DNA of 64,000 nt. It comes from Eublepharis macularius (Eukaryota; Chordata; Lepidosauria; Squamata; Eublepharidae). Each line of letters begins with the position of its first letter. The stretch's first letter is position 1. Under the pieces are notes generated by a model. The model saw only the letters and a program-made list of their open reading frames with translations, did not search any database and was not told where the DNA came from. Below, in pieces: positions 57,901-64,000 of the stretch. Location: assembly GCF_028583425.1 (NCBI RefSeq), contig NC_072805.1, forward strand, positions 12,410,001 through 12,474,000. Direction: 5' to 3'. Both the position numbers and the translations under genes were made by a program.

Positions 57901-60900
57901 ATTGCGTTTGCACCACATAAAATACTGTAGAACAAAAGCAAAGAAGCTCTTATGACGGTTGCAAAAGTGAGGCGAACTGAATCTGATAGAAGGTTTTGGG
58001 TTCAATCCCTATAATCTCCAGTTTAAGAGAAGGCCAAGACAGTAGGTGACGTGAAAGACCCTTTTCTGGCTGAGACGCTGCTCGTCTGAGAAGACAAAAC
58101 TGACCTTGATGGACCAAGAGTCTGACTGAGTATAAGGCAGCTTCATTTGCGTTCAGTAGTTTTGACAAACCCTGAGTATCTCCCCAAAGTACACTGTTTA
58201 TTATTATTTTAAAGAACATACACCGCCTTTCCTCCAAGGAGTTCAGGACAGCATATCTTAGTCACCTCATTGCCCATGTGGGAAGGTAGGTGGAGAGAGT
58301 GATTAATGCCAAGGGCCAATCCCGGAGAGCTACAGTGATTTGACCCCAAGGTCAGCGAGTGAGTTTCAAGGCAGAGCGGGTAGTTGAGTCTGGGTCTCCA
58401 AGGTCCTAATCCAAGGGCAGGCAATTCTTTTTTGAGTGGGGGTCCAAATGCTAAAAGAAACAGTCTCTACCTCTGCAGATGTTGGTATGGCAGCCAGCAG
58501 AATGGTAGAAGAGAGATGTGGATTGTGCTCAGCCAGGTACATCTGAAGCAAGCTAAGCCTCCAGCGGCTCTACCAAGATCTCTGGGATTAACTTTGGACT
58601 CAGCTGGGAGCTGTGAAGGGTTAGGGAAACAGCAATGGGCAGAAGCTGTGCCAGTGGCCCTCCTTTGTGCCCACCAGCCCCAGCTGTGCTGCCAGTGCCT
58701 CAGTTGTTAGGATGCAGATCTGGCCCTGGGTGCCAAGCAAAATGATTGGATGCCACTGTTGGCTCATGTGCTGAAGGCTGCCAGCTGCTGTCCTAGACCC
58801 AAACTAACCACTGTACCCCATTGGCTCTGTGTATGTCCAGTGTGTATCCAAGGTTGCCTCTGGGACTCGCGCCTTACAGAATGGTGACTAAAGAGGCCCC
58901 CTCATCAGCAACTTGGAGCTGAGGGAGATAGGCCCCAGTCCTCATAATGGCAAATCTCAGACCCCCCCCCCTGGAATGCGTGTTTTTAGGGTCCCCCTCT
59001 TTTGTGGAGAAGACTGTGGAGAAGGGAGAGGATGAGTGCTCAGCAGCATGTCTTGCCAATGCTCCTGTGCTCTTTGCCTTCCTCCCCTTTCTGCTGGAAG
59101 GGGGATGCCCCACTTAGCTGAATAGTGATTTGAAGGAATCATTGTGTTTTTGTTGATGTGTGCACGATTGGGCACTAGCGTGTTTCCTCTTTCTACCTGG
59201 CACGAGAATAAAAATGGAGACTGAGTGGGTTCCTTTTTGATTTTCTGTTCTGCCGTAAAGCCTGTGGAATCATGACTAATCCCCCTGCAGCCTACCGCTG
59301 CTGGCCTCCTTCCTTTCCTGGAAGTGGGGAGGCAGTGGCGAGGGAGGGGTTAAGCCAGGGGCTGGGCTCCTTTATAAAGGCCAGCGGAGAAAAGCCAGCC
59401 CATTGCAGAGCTGTGCACCTCCCAGTCCAGCTCCAGGAAAAAGCTGCTGCTGCTGCTGCTGTTTCTGCCAGGAGGAACCTGCTTGGGGACAGAGAGGCAT
59501 CCCAAAATGCCCGAGTCCTGGGACGGGGTAGGTACAGGAGGCTGGCAGGTACCGTTGCTTGTTGGGATGGGCCTGTGGCAAGCCGGCACACAGATGCAAA
59601 GGGATCCTTTTCGCTGTCTTAGTGTCTGAGGAATGGATGCCTCTGCTTTCATTGCCCTTGGGCATCTGTTCTCAAGGGAAGTCACGAAGATTGCCCCAGG
59701 CTCTGGGTAGGGTGAGGGCAGGCATGAAAGAAATGGCGGGAGGAAAGGGGCATGCGAGTCCAATGTCTCATTTCTGTCGCCTGTGCCCCTGCCAGCCTGG
59801 GAGCCCTGCTCTTGCCTCTAGCAGCTGAGAGAGGTGGGAAGCAGCTGGAGTCATTCAGTGGTGGTGCACCAGAGGCACTCTGCACATGCTCCAAGATTCT
59901 CAGTGATTCCTTTGCACGTTTTTCAGGGCTATGCCCTAGCCTTCAAAGGCTCTGGTGCTGTGCTTGACTTGGACAAGCCACCACTGTATGTCTTTCCCAG
60001 TAAATTCTGGATTTGGAGGAAGGGCCGGCAAGGGTAGAGGGGGAGATGGGGGAAACATGTCCGCCTTCATTCCTCTAGAGGCACAGCCACTGGAAGGAAG
60101 CAGCAGCAATTTTGTTCTGCGTTGGCAGCAGAAGCTAGGAGTCTGGCTTCTGCAGTGAGCTCAGGAGTGGAAATTGCTGCATGTCTGAGGAGCTCCCGGC
60201 CTTGCTTCTGCATTTGCAGGGGATTCCTCTCTGCCATGTCAAGGACATGTGCCTGTTTGGCATCCCAGGGGGAGCCTGTACGTGCCCTCTGCTCTGGGTG
60301 GACAGCCTTGCGTACAGGACACATTTGCAGCTGCTTTCCCAGTCCTACTGCTGGGGCCCTTGCTTTCTGCAGCAACGGGAATCCAAAGCTGCTCAGCCAG
60401 CCCGGATTGCAAAGGAGATGACAGGGATTCTCACAGCTGCAGAGAAGGCTGTCTATTCTGTCTGTGCTAAGCGTGTGCCTGAAACGCAGGCACTGACAGA
60501 CAGCTTTGCTTTCAGCTTGCAGGAGGAATACCGCTAAGCTGAGTGTGTGTGCATGACTGTTGCCAGGGCTGGCTGGCTTGCTCCTGAGCTTTGCTCTGCT
60601 CCCGCGCAGCTGTTTGACCTTGGGCAAAGCCTGCCCTTAGCTATGTCCACATTGCTGCTGCTCCTTCCTATGGGTATGTGTGTGTGTTTCACACTCCAAA
60701 TCCGCCTCTTGGAAATGTGATGGGTGCTACATCATGCCTCTCCCCAGATTCAAGGCCAAGGTTGGGGCAGGTGGGGGTGGATGGGTGCTCTCTTTACAGA
60801 GCAGGCCTTGAGGGTGATGAGCATGCAGGACTTATCCGTGCCATTGCTGTCTTTGGCAGGTGAGGGTGGAGGGAAGAGTGTTGCAAAAGGCAGGTGAATT

Positions 60901-63054
60901 GATACCAAAGACACTTTACCTCCTCTGCCTTCGGAACAGCCTTCTGTCCCAGGGTAGTTTTATCATGCTGTATTTTTGTATGGAGGGGTGATGCAGGTCT
61001 CCATTAGCAGTTTTGAAGGAGCATGGAGGCTGTTCCTCTGATGTCCGAAAGAAGGTACTTGGCAACGCTTCCAAGAGGAAACTGCTTCACCTGCCTGGGT
61101 TTTGGGCCCGGCTGGTAGAAATCTGTTTAGTCCGTGTAGTTCTTCTCCCCTCCTCTTCTCTGGGCTTATTCCCATGTTGTACGCAGACTGTTTCTCTGCT
61201 GTATGCCATTGGATGGGCAATAATTGTGTCTGCTGCACTGGTCTGTGACAGCATCTCATTTGAACCCTGGGGGCTGTTTATTCTTCCTTTTTGTGGGAGG
61301 CAAAAAGAAATGGTAGGATTCTTGGTGAATGACATAGCTATATGTGTGAAAAGCACCATAGACAGGTAGGTAGTGACTGATATTTAACCGTCCATTTTTA
61401 TTTCTTTATTTTTTGTTGTTGTTCTGCAGATGGCTTTACCACTCAGCCAATAATTGGGCAACACCAATTCTACTTTGCAAACAGAACATGCAAAACTGTT
61501 TTCTGTTGAGTCAGCCCATTAGCTCCCTGACCATCAGCAATGGACAGGGGGAAAGGGAGACTGGGGGGGGGGGTTAAGTGGAGATGTCCTGCATTCAGAA
61601 CATGAATTCTGTGCCCCCCCCCCTTGAAGGTCCAAGAAAGGGAGTCTGAACTTATGCTAGGCAGAAGAGGTTTATGTGGACCTCTCCCTCATAGTTGCTA
61701 TTTGCCAGATCACTTATCCCCCAAATTCTGTATCGGAAGCCTTGCTTCCAAAATGATTCAGGTTGAGGGATGCAGTCGGGCTTGAAGTTGCACATTTTGA
61801 CCTGAAGGTCTGGGTGAGTCTGGCTAGTTGTGGCTACAAGAGGCAGTTTACTGTAAAGGTAGCAGCTTTCATCCTTTCCAGACCTGAGACCCACTGAGCG
61901 GCAGACATGGGGCAGGAGTCATATGTCATAGTCATGTGACAGAAGGAGGGCAAAGTCATGCCTTCCTTGGTGTCAAGGCCAGCAGACCCAAGAGTGCTGA
62001 GGACAGAAGATGCAAGCCAAAGATTGTTGTGGAGAACAAGACAGAGCCCTGGATGGATCCTCTCCAGTCACCTCTCCTTGCTGCTCTGCTGTTTCTCTAA
62101 GCATGTATGTGTTGGTAATCAGATGGGCACCTGCAGGCAACCCCCTCCCCCCCAAAAGGATAGGCATTCCCAAAAATTAGATGCTGTTCTCAGGAGAGTG
62201 GAAAAATATTAGCAATGTACCGGTGTGTGTCTGTATGTGTGTTCTGGTTCCATTAAATATAAAAATACAAAAGAAACGCAGTCTGAATTGATTATCCTAG
62301 TTCATTGTTATTTGAATATCTCTTACACTTAAATGTGACCACTTGTATATTTTGCATTACTTTGTTTTGCCTTGTAAAGAGGAGGGTGTTTTACAGCATT
62401 TCCTGTGTCTTCTTCTCTCACAACCACCCTGTGAGGCAGACGGATGTTACTCATTTTGCCAAAAAGAAACGGACTGGGAGAAAGGGCGTTGTCCAAGGTC
62501 CTGAATGACTTTGGGTCAGAGGTGTGTGTGGGGGTGGGTGGGAAACTTTCATGGAGAAGAGGAGAATGTTGTAAACCACTTTGGGTCCTCCATTGGAGAG
62601 AAAGGCAGGATATAAATGAATTAAAATAAATAAAGAGCAAGAGTCCAGTAGCACCTATAAAACTAACAAAATTTGTGATAGGGGATAAGCTTTTGTGAGT
62701 CACAGCTCGCTTCTTCAGATACTTCTGGATTCTGAAGAAGTGAGCTGTGACTCAAGAAAGCTCATCCTCTACCCCAAATGTTGTTAGTTTTATAGGTGCT
62801 ACTGGACTCTTTCTCTTTCCTACTGCTACAGACATACTGCTACAGACAGACTAACGTGGCTACCCGTCTTGATCTATCTTGTAAAAGAAATAAATGAAGC
62901 TTTTGCGGCCAAACTCACAGCTTTGCATTTCATTTGTCTCTCTTCCAGGAGCACGATATCGAGACCCCTTACGGGCTGCTGCATGTGGTCATTCGGGGCT
63001 CTCCAAAGGGGAATCGCCCGGCTCTCCTAACTTACCATGATGTGGGACTCAACC
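30904..63054 (+). CDS. NDRG4: NDRG family member 4, 5' part (3' exons outside the window)
   Basis: NDRG proteins have an alpha/beta-hydrolase fold without catalytic activity; NDRG4 is known as a brain and heart protein. The long form uses exons 30904-30940, 43012-43103, 47478-47522 and 62949-63054. Splice borders are canonical and the phases agree. The product reads [13 protein letters not shown], then [45 protein letters not shown] and [17 protein letters not shown] to YHDVGLN. A second form starts in exon 1B (MPESWDG, 59507-59527) and joins the last exon in phase 0. A third start is possible at the internal Met of exon 2 (MAGLHELRF), which has a good Kozak context (GACCATGG). The last donor (C|GTGAGT) leaves phase 1, so the gene continues past 64 kb. 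Introns 1 to 3 are about 12, 4.4 and 15 kb and full of repeats. Confidence 0.95.
32330..32400. repeat. Small palindromic repeat, diverged
   Basis: CAGTACAATCCTATGAAG and TTACTCCTG, then AATCAGTGGGCTTGGATTGG and AATAACTTTGC follow the order of the 30043 copy. Confidence 0.55.
32405..32575 (-). repeat. Half of a Penelope-like terminal element
   Basis: GTCCAGTGGCAATTTAGAG, GTGTGAGCTTTTGAGAACTC and CTTCCTCAGAT form one arm. A diverged second half ends CAGCTACCCGTCTGAAACT. Confidence 0.45.
32725..32815 (-). repeat. CR1-type LINE end, antisense
   Basis: AATCAGAGTTGGAAGGGGCC, TTTCTAGTCCAACCCCCTG and CCCAGTGCAGGAGATTC. Confidence 0.7.
32930..33110 (+). repeat. tRNA-derived Sauria-type SINE with clear A and B boxes
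   Basis: GGGGCTGTAGCTCAGTGGCA, TCTGCTTTGCATGTAGAAGG, TAGGTTCAATCCCCAGTTA and AAAAGGATCAGGTGGCAGG. The tRNA-like head is well kept. Confidence 0.85.
33455..33650 (-). repeat. 5S-Sauria SINE, antisense
   Basis: GGGGTTTTCATGGCAAGAG, GTGGTTTGCCATTGCCTGCC, GGTCTCCCATCCAATTACTA, CCGACCCTACTTAGCTTCTG and ACAAGATCAGG are the complement of the 5S-headed SINE. Confidence 0.85.
33655..33870 (-). repeat. MIR-like SINE, antisense
   Basis: TTATACCCCACCTTTCTCTC, GGCGACCCAAAGTGAC, TTATCCTCACAACAAACC and CACTCTAACCACTGGACC. Confidence 0.85.
33871..35935. other. NDRG4 intron 1, unique-looking stretch
   Basis: No gene or confident repeat. The 150-codon frame at 34799-35251 and others have no recognisable domains. 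Confidence 0.35.
35970..36040 (+). repeat. Fragment of the palindromic terminal element
   Basis: TAATCTTTAAGGTGCTATTG and ATAGACCAACACGGCTACTC match the right end of the elements at 15720 and 62635. Confidence 0.6.
36776..37335. repeat. Perfect 146-bp inverted repeat with a 268-bp loop
   Basis: The sequence 36776-36921 (starting AAATTACCCCCTCAGTCTAC) is the exact reverse complement of 37190-37335 as far as I can compare. The right arm and loop are LINE coding sequence on the minus strand; the left arm is an inverted copy of part of it. Confidence 0.85.
36922..37430 (-). mobile_element. Non-LTR retrotransposon ORF2, C-terminal part
   Basis: Minus-strand frame reads [14 protein letters not shown]-like (here split by variants: VWEFRDL, VGIKDHS), [56 protein letters not shown] and [16 protein letters not shown]. 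This is the typical post-RT region of a LINE. The clade is not assigned with certainty. Confidence 0.7.
37499..37870 (-). mobile_element. BovB (RTE clade) LINE, ORF C-terminus and 3' end
   Basis: Minus-strand frames read [79 protein letters not shown] and [18 protein letters not shown]. They match the BovB C-terminal block known from ruminants and squamates. At least one frameshift (near 37735). It ends in a GTGT-rich 3' tail. Confidence 0.85.
38036..39590. other. NDRG4 intron 1, unique-looking with a GA microsatellite
   Basis: A GAGAGA run lies at about 38259-38277. No exon could be supported. Sequence around 38280-38990 is moderately GC-rich and repeat-poor. Confidence 0.35.
39590..39785 (-). 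repeat. MIR-like SINE, antisense
   Basis: TTTATACCCCATTTTTCTCC, GAGGACCCAAAGAAGC, TTATCCTCACAGCAACCC, TGACTGGCCCAAGGTCACCC and GATTCGAACTTGGC. Confidence 0.85.
40375..40998 (+). mobile_element. L2-type LINE ORF2 C-terminus and 3' UTR (first piece)
   Basis: Frames read [39 protein letters not shown] and FSEVAPHLW, the L2 C-terminal landmarks. The 3' UTR breaks at about 40998 and appears to resume near 42806, so a 1.8-kb insertion splits it. Confidence 0.75.
40999..41571 (+). mobile_element. Unidentified interspersed element, copy A
   Basis: It begins CTAGCTTGTTACCTCTGCTT, with TTTAAATCCAGTTATAATAC soon after. It runs through GACCAATCAGGCCGCATAC, CCTGCCAGCCACACAGGGA, TTAGGGGGCGAATGTC and TCTAGGTCCAGGGGTTTGGG, and ends CTTTATATATATA. 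Copy B follows directly. I do not recognise the class; the ends resemble widespread elements starting with TGATGCCCGTGCTTCGCTAC. Confidence 0.6.
41572..42805 (+). mobile_element. Unidentified interspersed element, copy B with inserted sequence
   Basis: The start CTAGCTTGATGCCCGTGCTT and CCAGTTATAATATTT match copy A. From about 41690 to 42360 the sequence is foreign: it contains GGGGCGGCGCCAGGG, a hAT-like end motif, at about 41905. After that the copy A body returns (GACCAATCAAGGCCGCATATG, CTAGGTCCAGGGGTTTGGG) and ends TTTATATATATA. Confidence 0.55.
42806..42885 (+). mobile_element. L2-type LINE 3' end (second piece)
   Basis: CATTGTGTGGCACTTTGTAA, GCCGCCTCC and AAATAAATAAATAA form the normal L2-type tail, continuing the LINE interrupted at 40998. 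Confidence 0.6.
43012..43103 (+). CDS. NDRG4: NDRG4 coding exon 2 (contains alternative start MAGLHELRF)
   Basis: 92 nt, acceptor TTTGGTGCAG|GA and donor GAGATG|GTGAGT. It encodes [20 protein letters not shown] and [10 protein letters not shown]. The internal ATG at 43034-43036 has GACC before it and G after it, matching the start of known NDRG4 isoforms beginning MAGLQELRF. Confidence 0.95.
43104..43855. other. NDRG4 intron 2, unidentified
   Basis: No exon beyond exon 2. An antisense AATAAAG (43289-43296) within repeat-like sequence could belong to an old LTR fossil, but no partner was found. Confidence 0.3.
43862..44085 (+). repeat. MIR-like SINE
   Basis: TGTGGTGTAGTGGTTAGTGT, CCCAAGTTCGAATCCC, TGGGTGACCTTGGGCCAGTC and TTGTTATGAGGATAAAA. 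Confidence 0.85.
44880..45870 (-). mobile_element. CR1 LINE 3' region, antisense
   Basis: AAACCATCAGAGCTAGTGGC, GTCGTGAGTTCCACAAG, GCCTTTTGTCTGTCCGG, TTTTCCAGTTCTACAATCTC, CAGCCAGAACTGTACACAG and GTCACTGCTGATTGATACCC keep the order of a well-known sauropsid CR1 segment. Interrupted near 45250-45360 by a terminal-element fragment. Confidence 0.7.
45275..45358 (+). repeat. Terminal-element fragment inside CR1
   Basis: CTCAAAAGATTCCCTGG and TTGTTAGTCTTTAAGGTGCT match the right arm of the palindromic elements. Confidence 0.55.
46075..46215 (+). repeat. 5S-Sauria SINE, 3' part
   Basis: GAATGGGAGACTACTGAGG, GGAAGGCACTGGCAAACCAC, CTTGCCTTGAAAGCCCG and TTGTCATAAGTCG with an ACACG tail. Confidence 0.75.
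46662..46832. mobile_element. Palindromic Penelope-like terminal element in NDRG4 intron 2
   Basis: The arms AAAGAGTCCAGTAGCTCC and GGCGCTACTGGACTCTTTAA mirror each other. A hammerhead-like core lies on the minus strand at 46706-46743 (CTGACGA, GAAAGC, then TA). The right end is CAACTACAAACTAACACAGC. Confidence 0.7.
47478..47522 (+). CDS. NDRG4: NDRG4 15-codon exon
   Basis: Acceptor TTTTCCTCCAG, donor AAG|GTAGGT, exactly 45 nt: [15 protein letters not shown]. It is phase 0 on both sides, so it could be skipped without changing the frame. It corresponds to the ESSDAFLLAADTDWK segment of mammalian NDRG4. Confidence 0.94.
47570..47800 (-). repeat. MIR-like SINE, antisense
   Basis: ATATATCCCCCCTTCTTCTC, GTGGGGACCCAAAGCCAC, TTATCCTCACAACAACCC and TACTCTAACCACTACAC. 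It starts 50 bp after the 15-codon NDRG4 exon. Confidence 0.85.
48800..49140. mobile_element. Palindromic terminal element with an internal 4 x 52 bp tandem array
   Basis: The left arm (AAAGAGTCCAGTCGCACC...) is antisense and the right end reads TCTTAAAGGTGCAACTGGAC. Between them lie four consecutive units of exactly 52 bp starting CATCTGA(C/T)(A/G)AAGAG. It lies in NDRG4 intron 3. Confidence 0.85.
48891..49098 (+). repeat. Four 52-bp units each with a hammerhead-like core
   Basis: The units are 48891-48942, 48943-48994, 48995-49046 and 49047-49098. Each has CTGANNA, AGAGAGCTGTGG, a pairing TTCTT/CTCTC segment, GAAA, (G/A)CTTATGC and AATAAAGTTG. They differ from each other at only a few positions. 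The whole unit is repeated, not just the stem. Confidence 0.85.
49141..50280. other. NDRG4 intron 3 stretch, no gene recognised
   Basis: It contains an AT-rich palindromic patch (49383-49425, TTTTATAATTTTATAATTTT) and otherwise unique-looking sequence. Confidence 0.35.
50291..51852 (-). mobile_element. Half-LINE: L1 5' UTR, ORF1, 3' UTR and poly-A without ORF2
   Basis: CTTATTTGGG flanks both sides (50281-50290 and 51853-51862). On the minus strand the element starts GGGGTCGGTTTC, has a GC-rich 5' part of about 400 bp, ORF1, then only about 265 bp of 3' UTR ending AATAAAAAACTTAAAAAAAA. ORF2 is absent, so it resembles the HAL1 type known in mammals. Confidence 0.85.
50556..51447 (-). pseudogene. 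L1 ORF1 protein, one frameshift
   Basis: The N-terminal frame has [20 protein letters not shown] and [20 protein letters not shown], a coiled-coil-like part. The C-terminal frame has [38 protein letters not shown], an RRM-like block with [19 protein letters not shown] and a CTD-like block with [20 protein letters not shown]. The two frames shift by one base at a G run (about 51249-51257). A length of about 297 codons is normal for ORF1p, whose job is RNA binding and chaperoning of L1 RNA. It could be one base from intact, which suggests a young copy. Confidence 0.85.
51863..53085. other. NDRG4 intron 3, no gene recognised
   Basis: Short LINE-tail-like motif (TTATAGGCCACCTTTCTTATTG, about 52059) antisense; otherwise unique-looking. 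Frames near 52469-52771 show no domain. Confidence 0.35.
53085..53480 (+). mobile_element. L2-type LINE ORF2 C-terminus
   Basis: Frames read [53 protein letters not shown] and [17 protein letters not shown], the L2 C-terminal pattern, decayed. Confidence 0.6.
54060..54260 (+). repeat. MIR-like SINE
   Basis: TTTAGTGTAGTTGTTAAGAG, GGGTTCAAATCCTCATTTG and GAGACTTTGGGCCTG, then AAAGGCAGGATTAAAATG. Confidence 0.7.
54670..55010 (+). repeat. Possible L2-type LINE tail
   Basis: CAGGGCCTTCCCAGCTCTTA, TAGAATGCTCTCCCCGCTGC and the following pyrimidine-rich 3' UTR resemble the L2 C-terminus and tail. Weak. Confidence 0.35.
55025..55395 (+). repeat. Two MIR-like SINEs in tandem
   Basis: First copy 55025-55245 (GGTTTGATTCCCCACTCCTC, CTGAAGGGCTGTGTATAAAT, GTTGTTGTTGTT). 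The second starts at 55247 (GGGTGACCTTGAGCCAATC) and ends GGTGTATAAATGAAGTAAAT. Confidence 0.8.
55700..55786. repeat. Small palindromic repeat interrupted by a MITE
   Basis: CAGTGCCATGATCAGCAAAG at the left and CTCTGCTTAGGATTGTACT at the right. The terminal bases recur after the MITE (56038-56046, ATTGTACTG). Confidence 0.6.
55787..56037. mobile_element. hAT-type MITE with perfect 8-bp target duplication
   Basis: Termini CAGGGTTTTTTTTC and CAGAAAAAAAGTCCTG. ATTGTACT lies on both sides (55779-55786 and 56038-56045). The inner palindrome (CCCCTGATCTCCAGACAGAG) matches the copy at 7248-7566 but is about 70 bp shorter, lacking its right inner segment. Confidence 0.9.
57290..57523 (-). repeat. 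Possible hAT-type element fragment
   Basis: GGGCACCATGTTGGGGATCACTGCC is the complement of a common hAT start (CAGTGATCCCCAACATG). Only one end was found. Confidence 0.4.
57960..58150 (+). repeat. tRNA-derived Sauria-type SINE
   Basis: GAAGGTTTTGGGTTCAATCC, AGACAGTAGGTGACGTGAAA, CTGACCTTGATGGACCAAG and GAGTATAAGGCAGCTTCA. Confidence 0.75.
58195..58420 (-). repeat. MIR-like SINE, antisense, diverged
   Basis: CACCGCCTTTCCTCCAAGG, CAGTGATTTGACCCCAAGGT and GAGTCTGGGTCTCCAAGGT. Confidence 0.55.
59373..59378 (+). promoter_or_regulatory. NDRG4: TATA box of the internal NDRG4-B promoter
   Basis: TATAAA in the context CTCCTTTATAAAGGCC, 129 bp upstream of the MPESWDG start codon. A start site near 59403 would give a 5' UTR of about 100 nt carrying a short CTG run (59449-59462). 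This contrasts with the CpG-island promoter 28 kb upstream and suggests tissue-restricted use. Confidence 0.72.
59507..59527 (+). CDS. NDRG4: NDRG4 alternative first coding exon (exon 1B, NDRG4-B type)
   Basis: ATG CCC GAG TCC TGG GAC GGG followed by GTAGGT encodes MPESWDG; human NDRG4-B starts MPECWDG. It ends in phase 0 and joins EHDIETPYG, which also starts in phase 0. A TATAAA lies about 130 bp upstream. Too short for ORF calling. Confidence 0.92.
59528..62390. other. NDRG4: NDRG4 intron downstream of exon 1B, repeat-poor
   Basis: About 2.9 kb with no confident repeat, unlike the rest of the locus. Several open frames (for example 60067-60627 minus, 186 codons) have no recognisable domain. 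The low repeat load next to an internal promoter suggests regulatory sequence. Confidence 0.4.
62395..62635 (+). repeat. MIR-like SINE, diverged
   Basis: CACAACCACCCTGTGAGGCA antisense-like start and CACTTTGGGTCCTCCATTGG, AGAAAGGCAGGATATAAATG at the 3' end; possibly two overlapping copies. Confidence 0.5.
62636..62875. mobile_element. Palindromic Penelope-like terminal element 70 bp before an NDRG4 exon
   Basis: AGAGTCCAGTAGCACCTATA and TTTTATAGGTGCTACTGGAC mirror each other around TCTGGATTCTG. CTGAAGAAGTGAG, CTGTGACTCA and GAAAGC mark the core in both arms. The right end ends CAGACTAACGTGGCTACC. Confidence 0.7.
62949..63054 (+). CDS. NDRG4: NDRG4 first shared exon (start of NDR domain)
   Basis: Acceptor CTCTCTTCCAG. 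It encodes [35 protein letters not shown] plus one base, donor AACC|GTGAGT. Both the long and the NDRG4-B forms join here. Confidence 0.97.
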
Positions 63055-63351
63055 GTGAGTGTATTGTGTGATTCTAGTCTGGGAGGCGGGTGCTTGCTTA
63101 CCACTGGCCTAAGGGGATGTTTTCTGTTGGCACCACCTGTGCTCTGTCTGACAGCCAGGCCAGTGGAAGGCTACTGATGCTTATGTGCCTATGGAACTGC
63201 CCACTGCAGTGGCCAAATGAGGGCAGGAAGCTGTGCAGGCAGCACGAGCTCTTTTGAGGCATGGAGTGGGCCCATTTGAGAGACCAAATGGTGGCGACGT
63301 AGAATGGGCAAATTGGAACTATTCACTGGTCTAATAAAAAGATTTTTCCTC

Positions 63352-63585
63352 ATCTGGATGGCCCAGGCTAGTCTAATCCTATCAGATCTCGGTGGCTAAG
63401 CAGGGTTGGCGCTGATTAGTGCTTGGATGGGAGACGACCCCCCCCCGCCGCCCAGGAAGACCAGAGTCCCTATTCAGAGGCAAGCTGTGGCAGAGACTCT
63501 GTTGGGTTCTTGCCTTGAAAACCCCAGTAGGGGGTCGCCATACGTTGACTGCAACTTAACGGCACTTTTGACAGACAGACACACA
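63352..63585 (+). repeat. 5S-Sauria SINE
   Basis: GGATGGCCCAGGCTAGTC, TATCAGATCTCGGTGGCTAA, GCAGGGTTGG and TGCTTGGATGGGAGAC form the 5S-like head. GGGGTCGCCATACGTTG and AACTTAACGGCACTTT form the tail, which is followed by an ACAC run. Confidence 0.9.
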
Positions 63586-63640
63586 CACACAGACACACAC
63601 ACACAGAGACACACACACACAGACACACACACACACACCA
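63583..63640. repeat. (ACAC/ACAG)n microsatellite
   Basis: An ACACAC run broken by AGAC units, directly at the end of the SINE from whose ACA-type tail it probably grew. Confidence 0.9.
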
Positions 63641-63649
63641 GAAGAGGTT

Positions 63650-64000
63650 TCTTTTTTATATATATTTTATTTTAAAAAGAAGAATAAATAGTAAACAATA
63701 AACCATGCATAAAGAAACAAAAATAATCTATATCAGAATACTTAAACTACATATTATTTCTCCTTTCCATCTCCATATTTACTTAAAATACTTTATATTC
63801 AACATTATATTCACCCTTATTATGCTCAGCATTTTAGATTACCAATTTAACTTTTTTACTTAACAGTCTAATAATTATTCATAGTTTTCCTTAGTTTACA
63901 GCTACATAATAAAAAAAACCTTTCAGTTTTTTCTGAAATTCTTGGATTGGTCTATTATGAATATAAGAAAAGAGGTTTCCCCATTGTACAAAATTCTTCA
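63650..64000 (-). mobile_element. Probable L1 3' UTR, antisense, cut by the window end
   Basis: A T-rich start (TTTATATATATTTTATTTTA) and a long AT-rich tract ending in AAGAGGTTTCCCCATTG look like a L1 tail on the minus strand. Not confirmed by coding sequence. Confidence 0.4.

Noticed and set aside
58412-58790. Possible hAT-type start (GGGCAGGCAATTC)
   Set aside because: Only one end resembles a transposon terminus and no duplication was found.
60067-60627. 186-codon minus-strand frame in the NDRG4 intron
   Set aside because: Overlaps three plus-strand frames of similar length in moderately GC-rich DNA; no domain seen.
63375-63430. 5S rRNA-like sequence
   Set aside because: Only the internal promoter part is similar and the SINE tail follows; not a 5S gene.
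1-64000. CRISPR arrays, operons, ribosome binding sites or other prokaryotic features
   Set aside because: The spliced genes, CpG islands and vertebrate repeats show this is eukaryotic DNA; the 52-bp tandem units have no spacer structure.

Overview
The window looks like nuclear DNA from a squamate reptile (lizard or snake; the species cannot be read from it). It has spliced vertebrate genes with long introns and a dense layer of squamate-type repeats: 5S-rRNA-headed SINEs, tRNA-headed Sauria-type SINEs, MIR-like SINEs, L2/CR1, L1 and BovB LINEs, hAT MITEs and palindromic Penelope-like termini. Three host genes are recognisable, and from memory their order and orientation match human 16q21 (PRSS54 minus, GINS3 plus, NDRG4 plus).

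Region by region. 1-8.3 kb: PRSS54 on the minus strand, a serine-protease-fold protein with all three catalytic residues replaced; four coding exons are clear and a signal-peptide exon is tentative. 8.3-14.9 kb: spacer filled with nested LINE and Penelope-like debris. 14.9-19.5 kb: complete GINS3 (213 codons, three exons) behind a CpG-rich promoter with an NRF1 palindrome. 19.5-29.9 kb: spacer with SINEs, an L1 3' end, an ATT microsatellite and small palindromes. 29.9-64 kb: the 5' half of NDRG4, with a large CpG-island promoter and coding exon 1 near 30.9 kb, exon 2 at 43.0 kb, a 15-codon exon at 47.5 kb, an alternative TATA-driven first exon at 59.5 kb (MPESWDG, the NDRG4-B type) and the first shared exon at 62.9 kb. 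The rest of NDRG4 lies beyond the window.

The genes do not form one pathway: PRSS54 is a pseudo-protease, GINS3 is part of the replicative helicase, and NDRG4 is a neuronal and cardiac NDRG-family protein. What stands out is in the repeats. Several palindromic elements, and a 4 x 52 bp tandem array inside NDRG4, share a CTGANGA-stem-GAAA core like a hammerhead ribozyme. There is also an apparently whole half-LINE (L1 ORF1 and poly-A, no ORF2) with a 10-bp target duplication, a hAT MITE inserted in the end of an older palindrome, a perfect 146-bp inverted repeat at the end of a LINE, and a LINE tail split by a tandem pair of an unidentified element.
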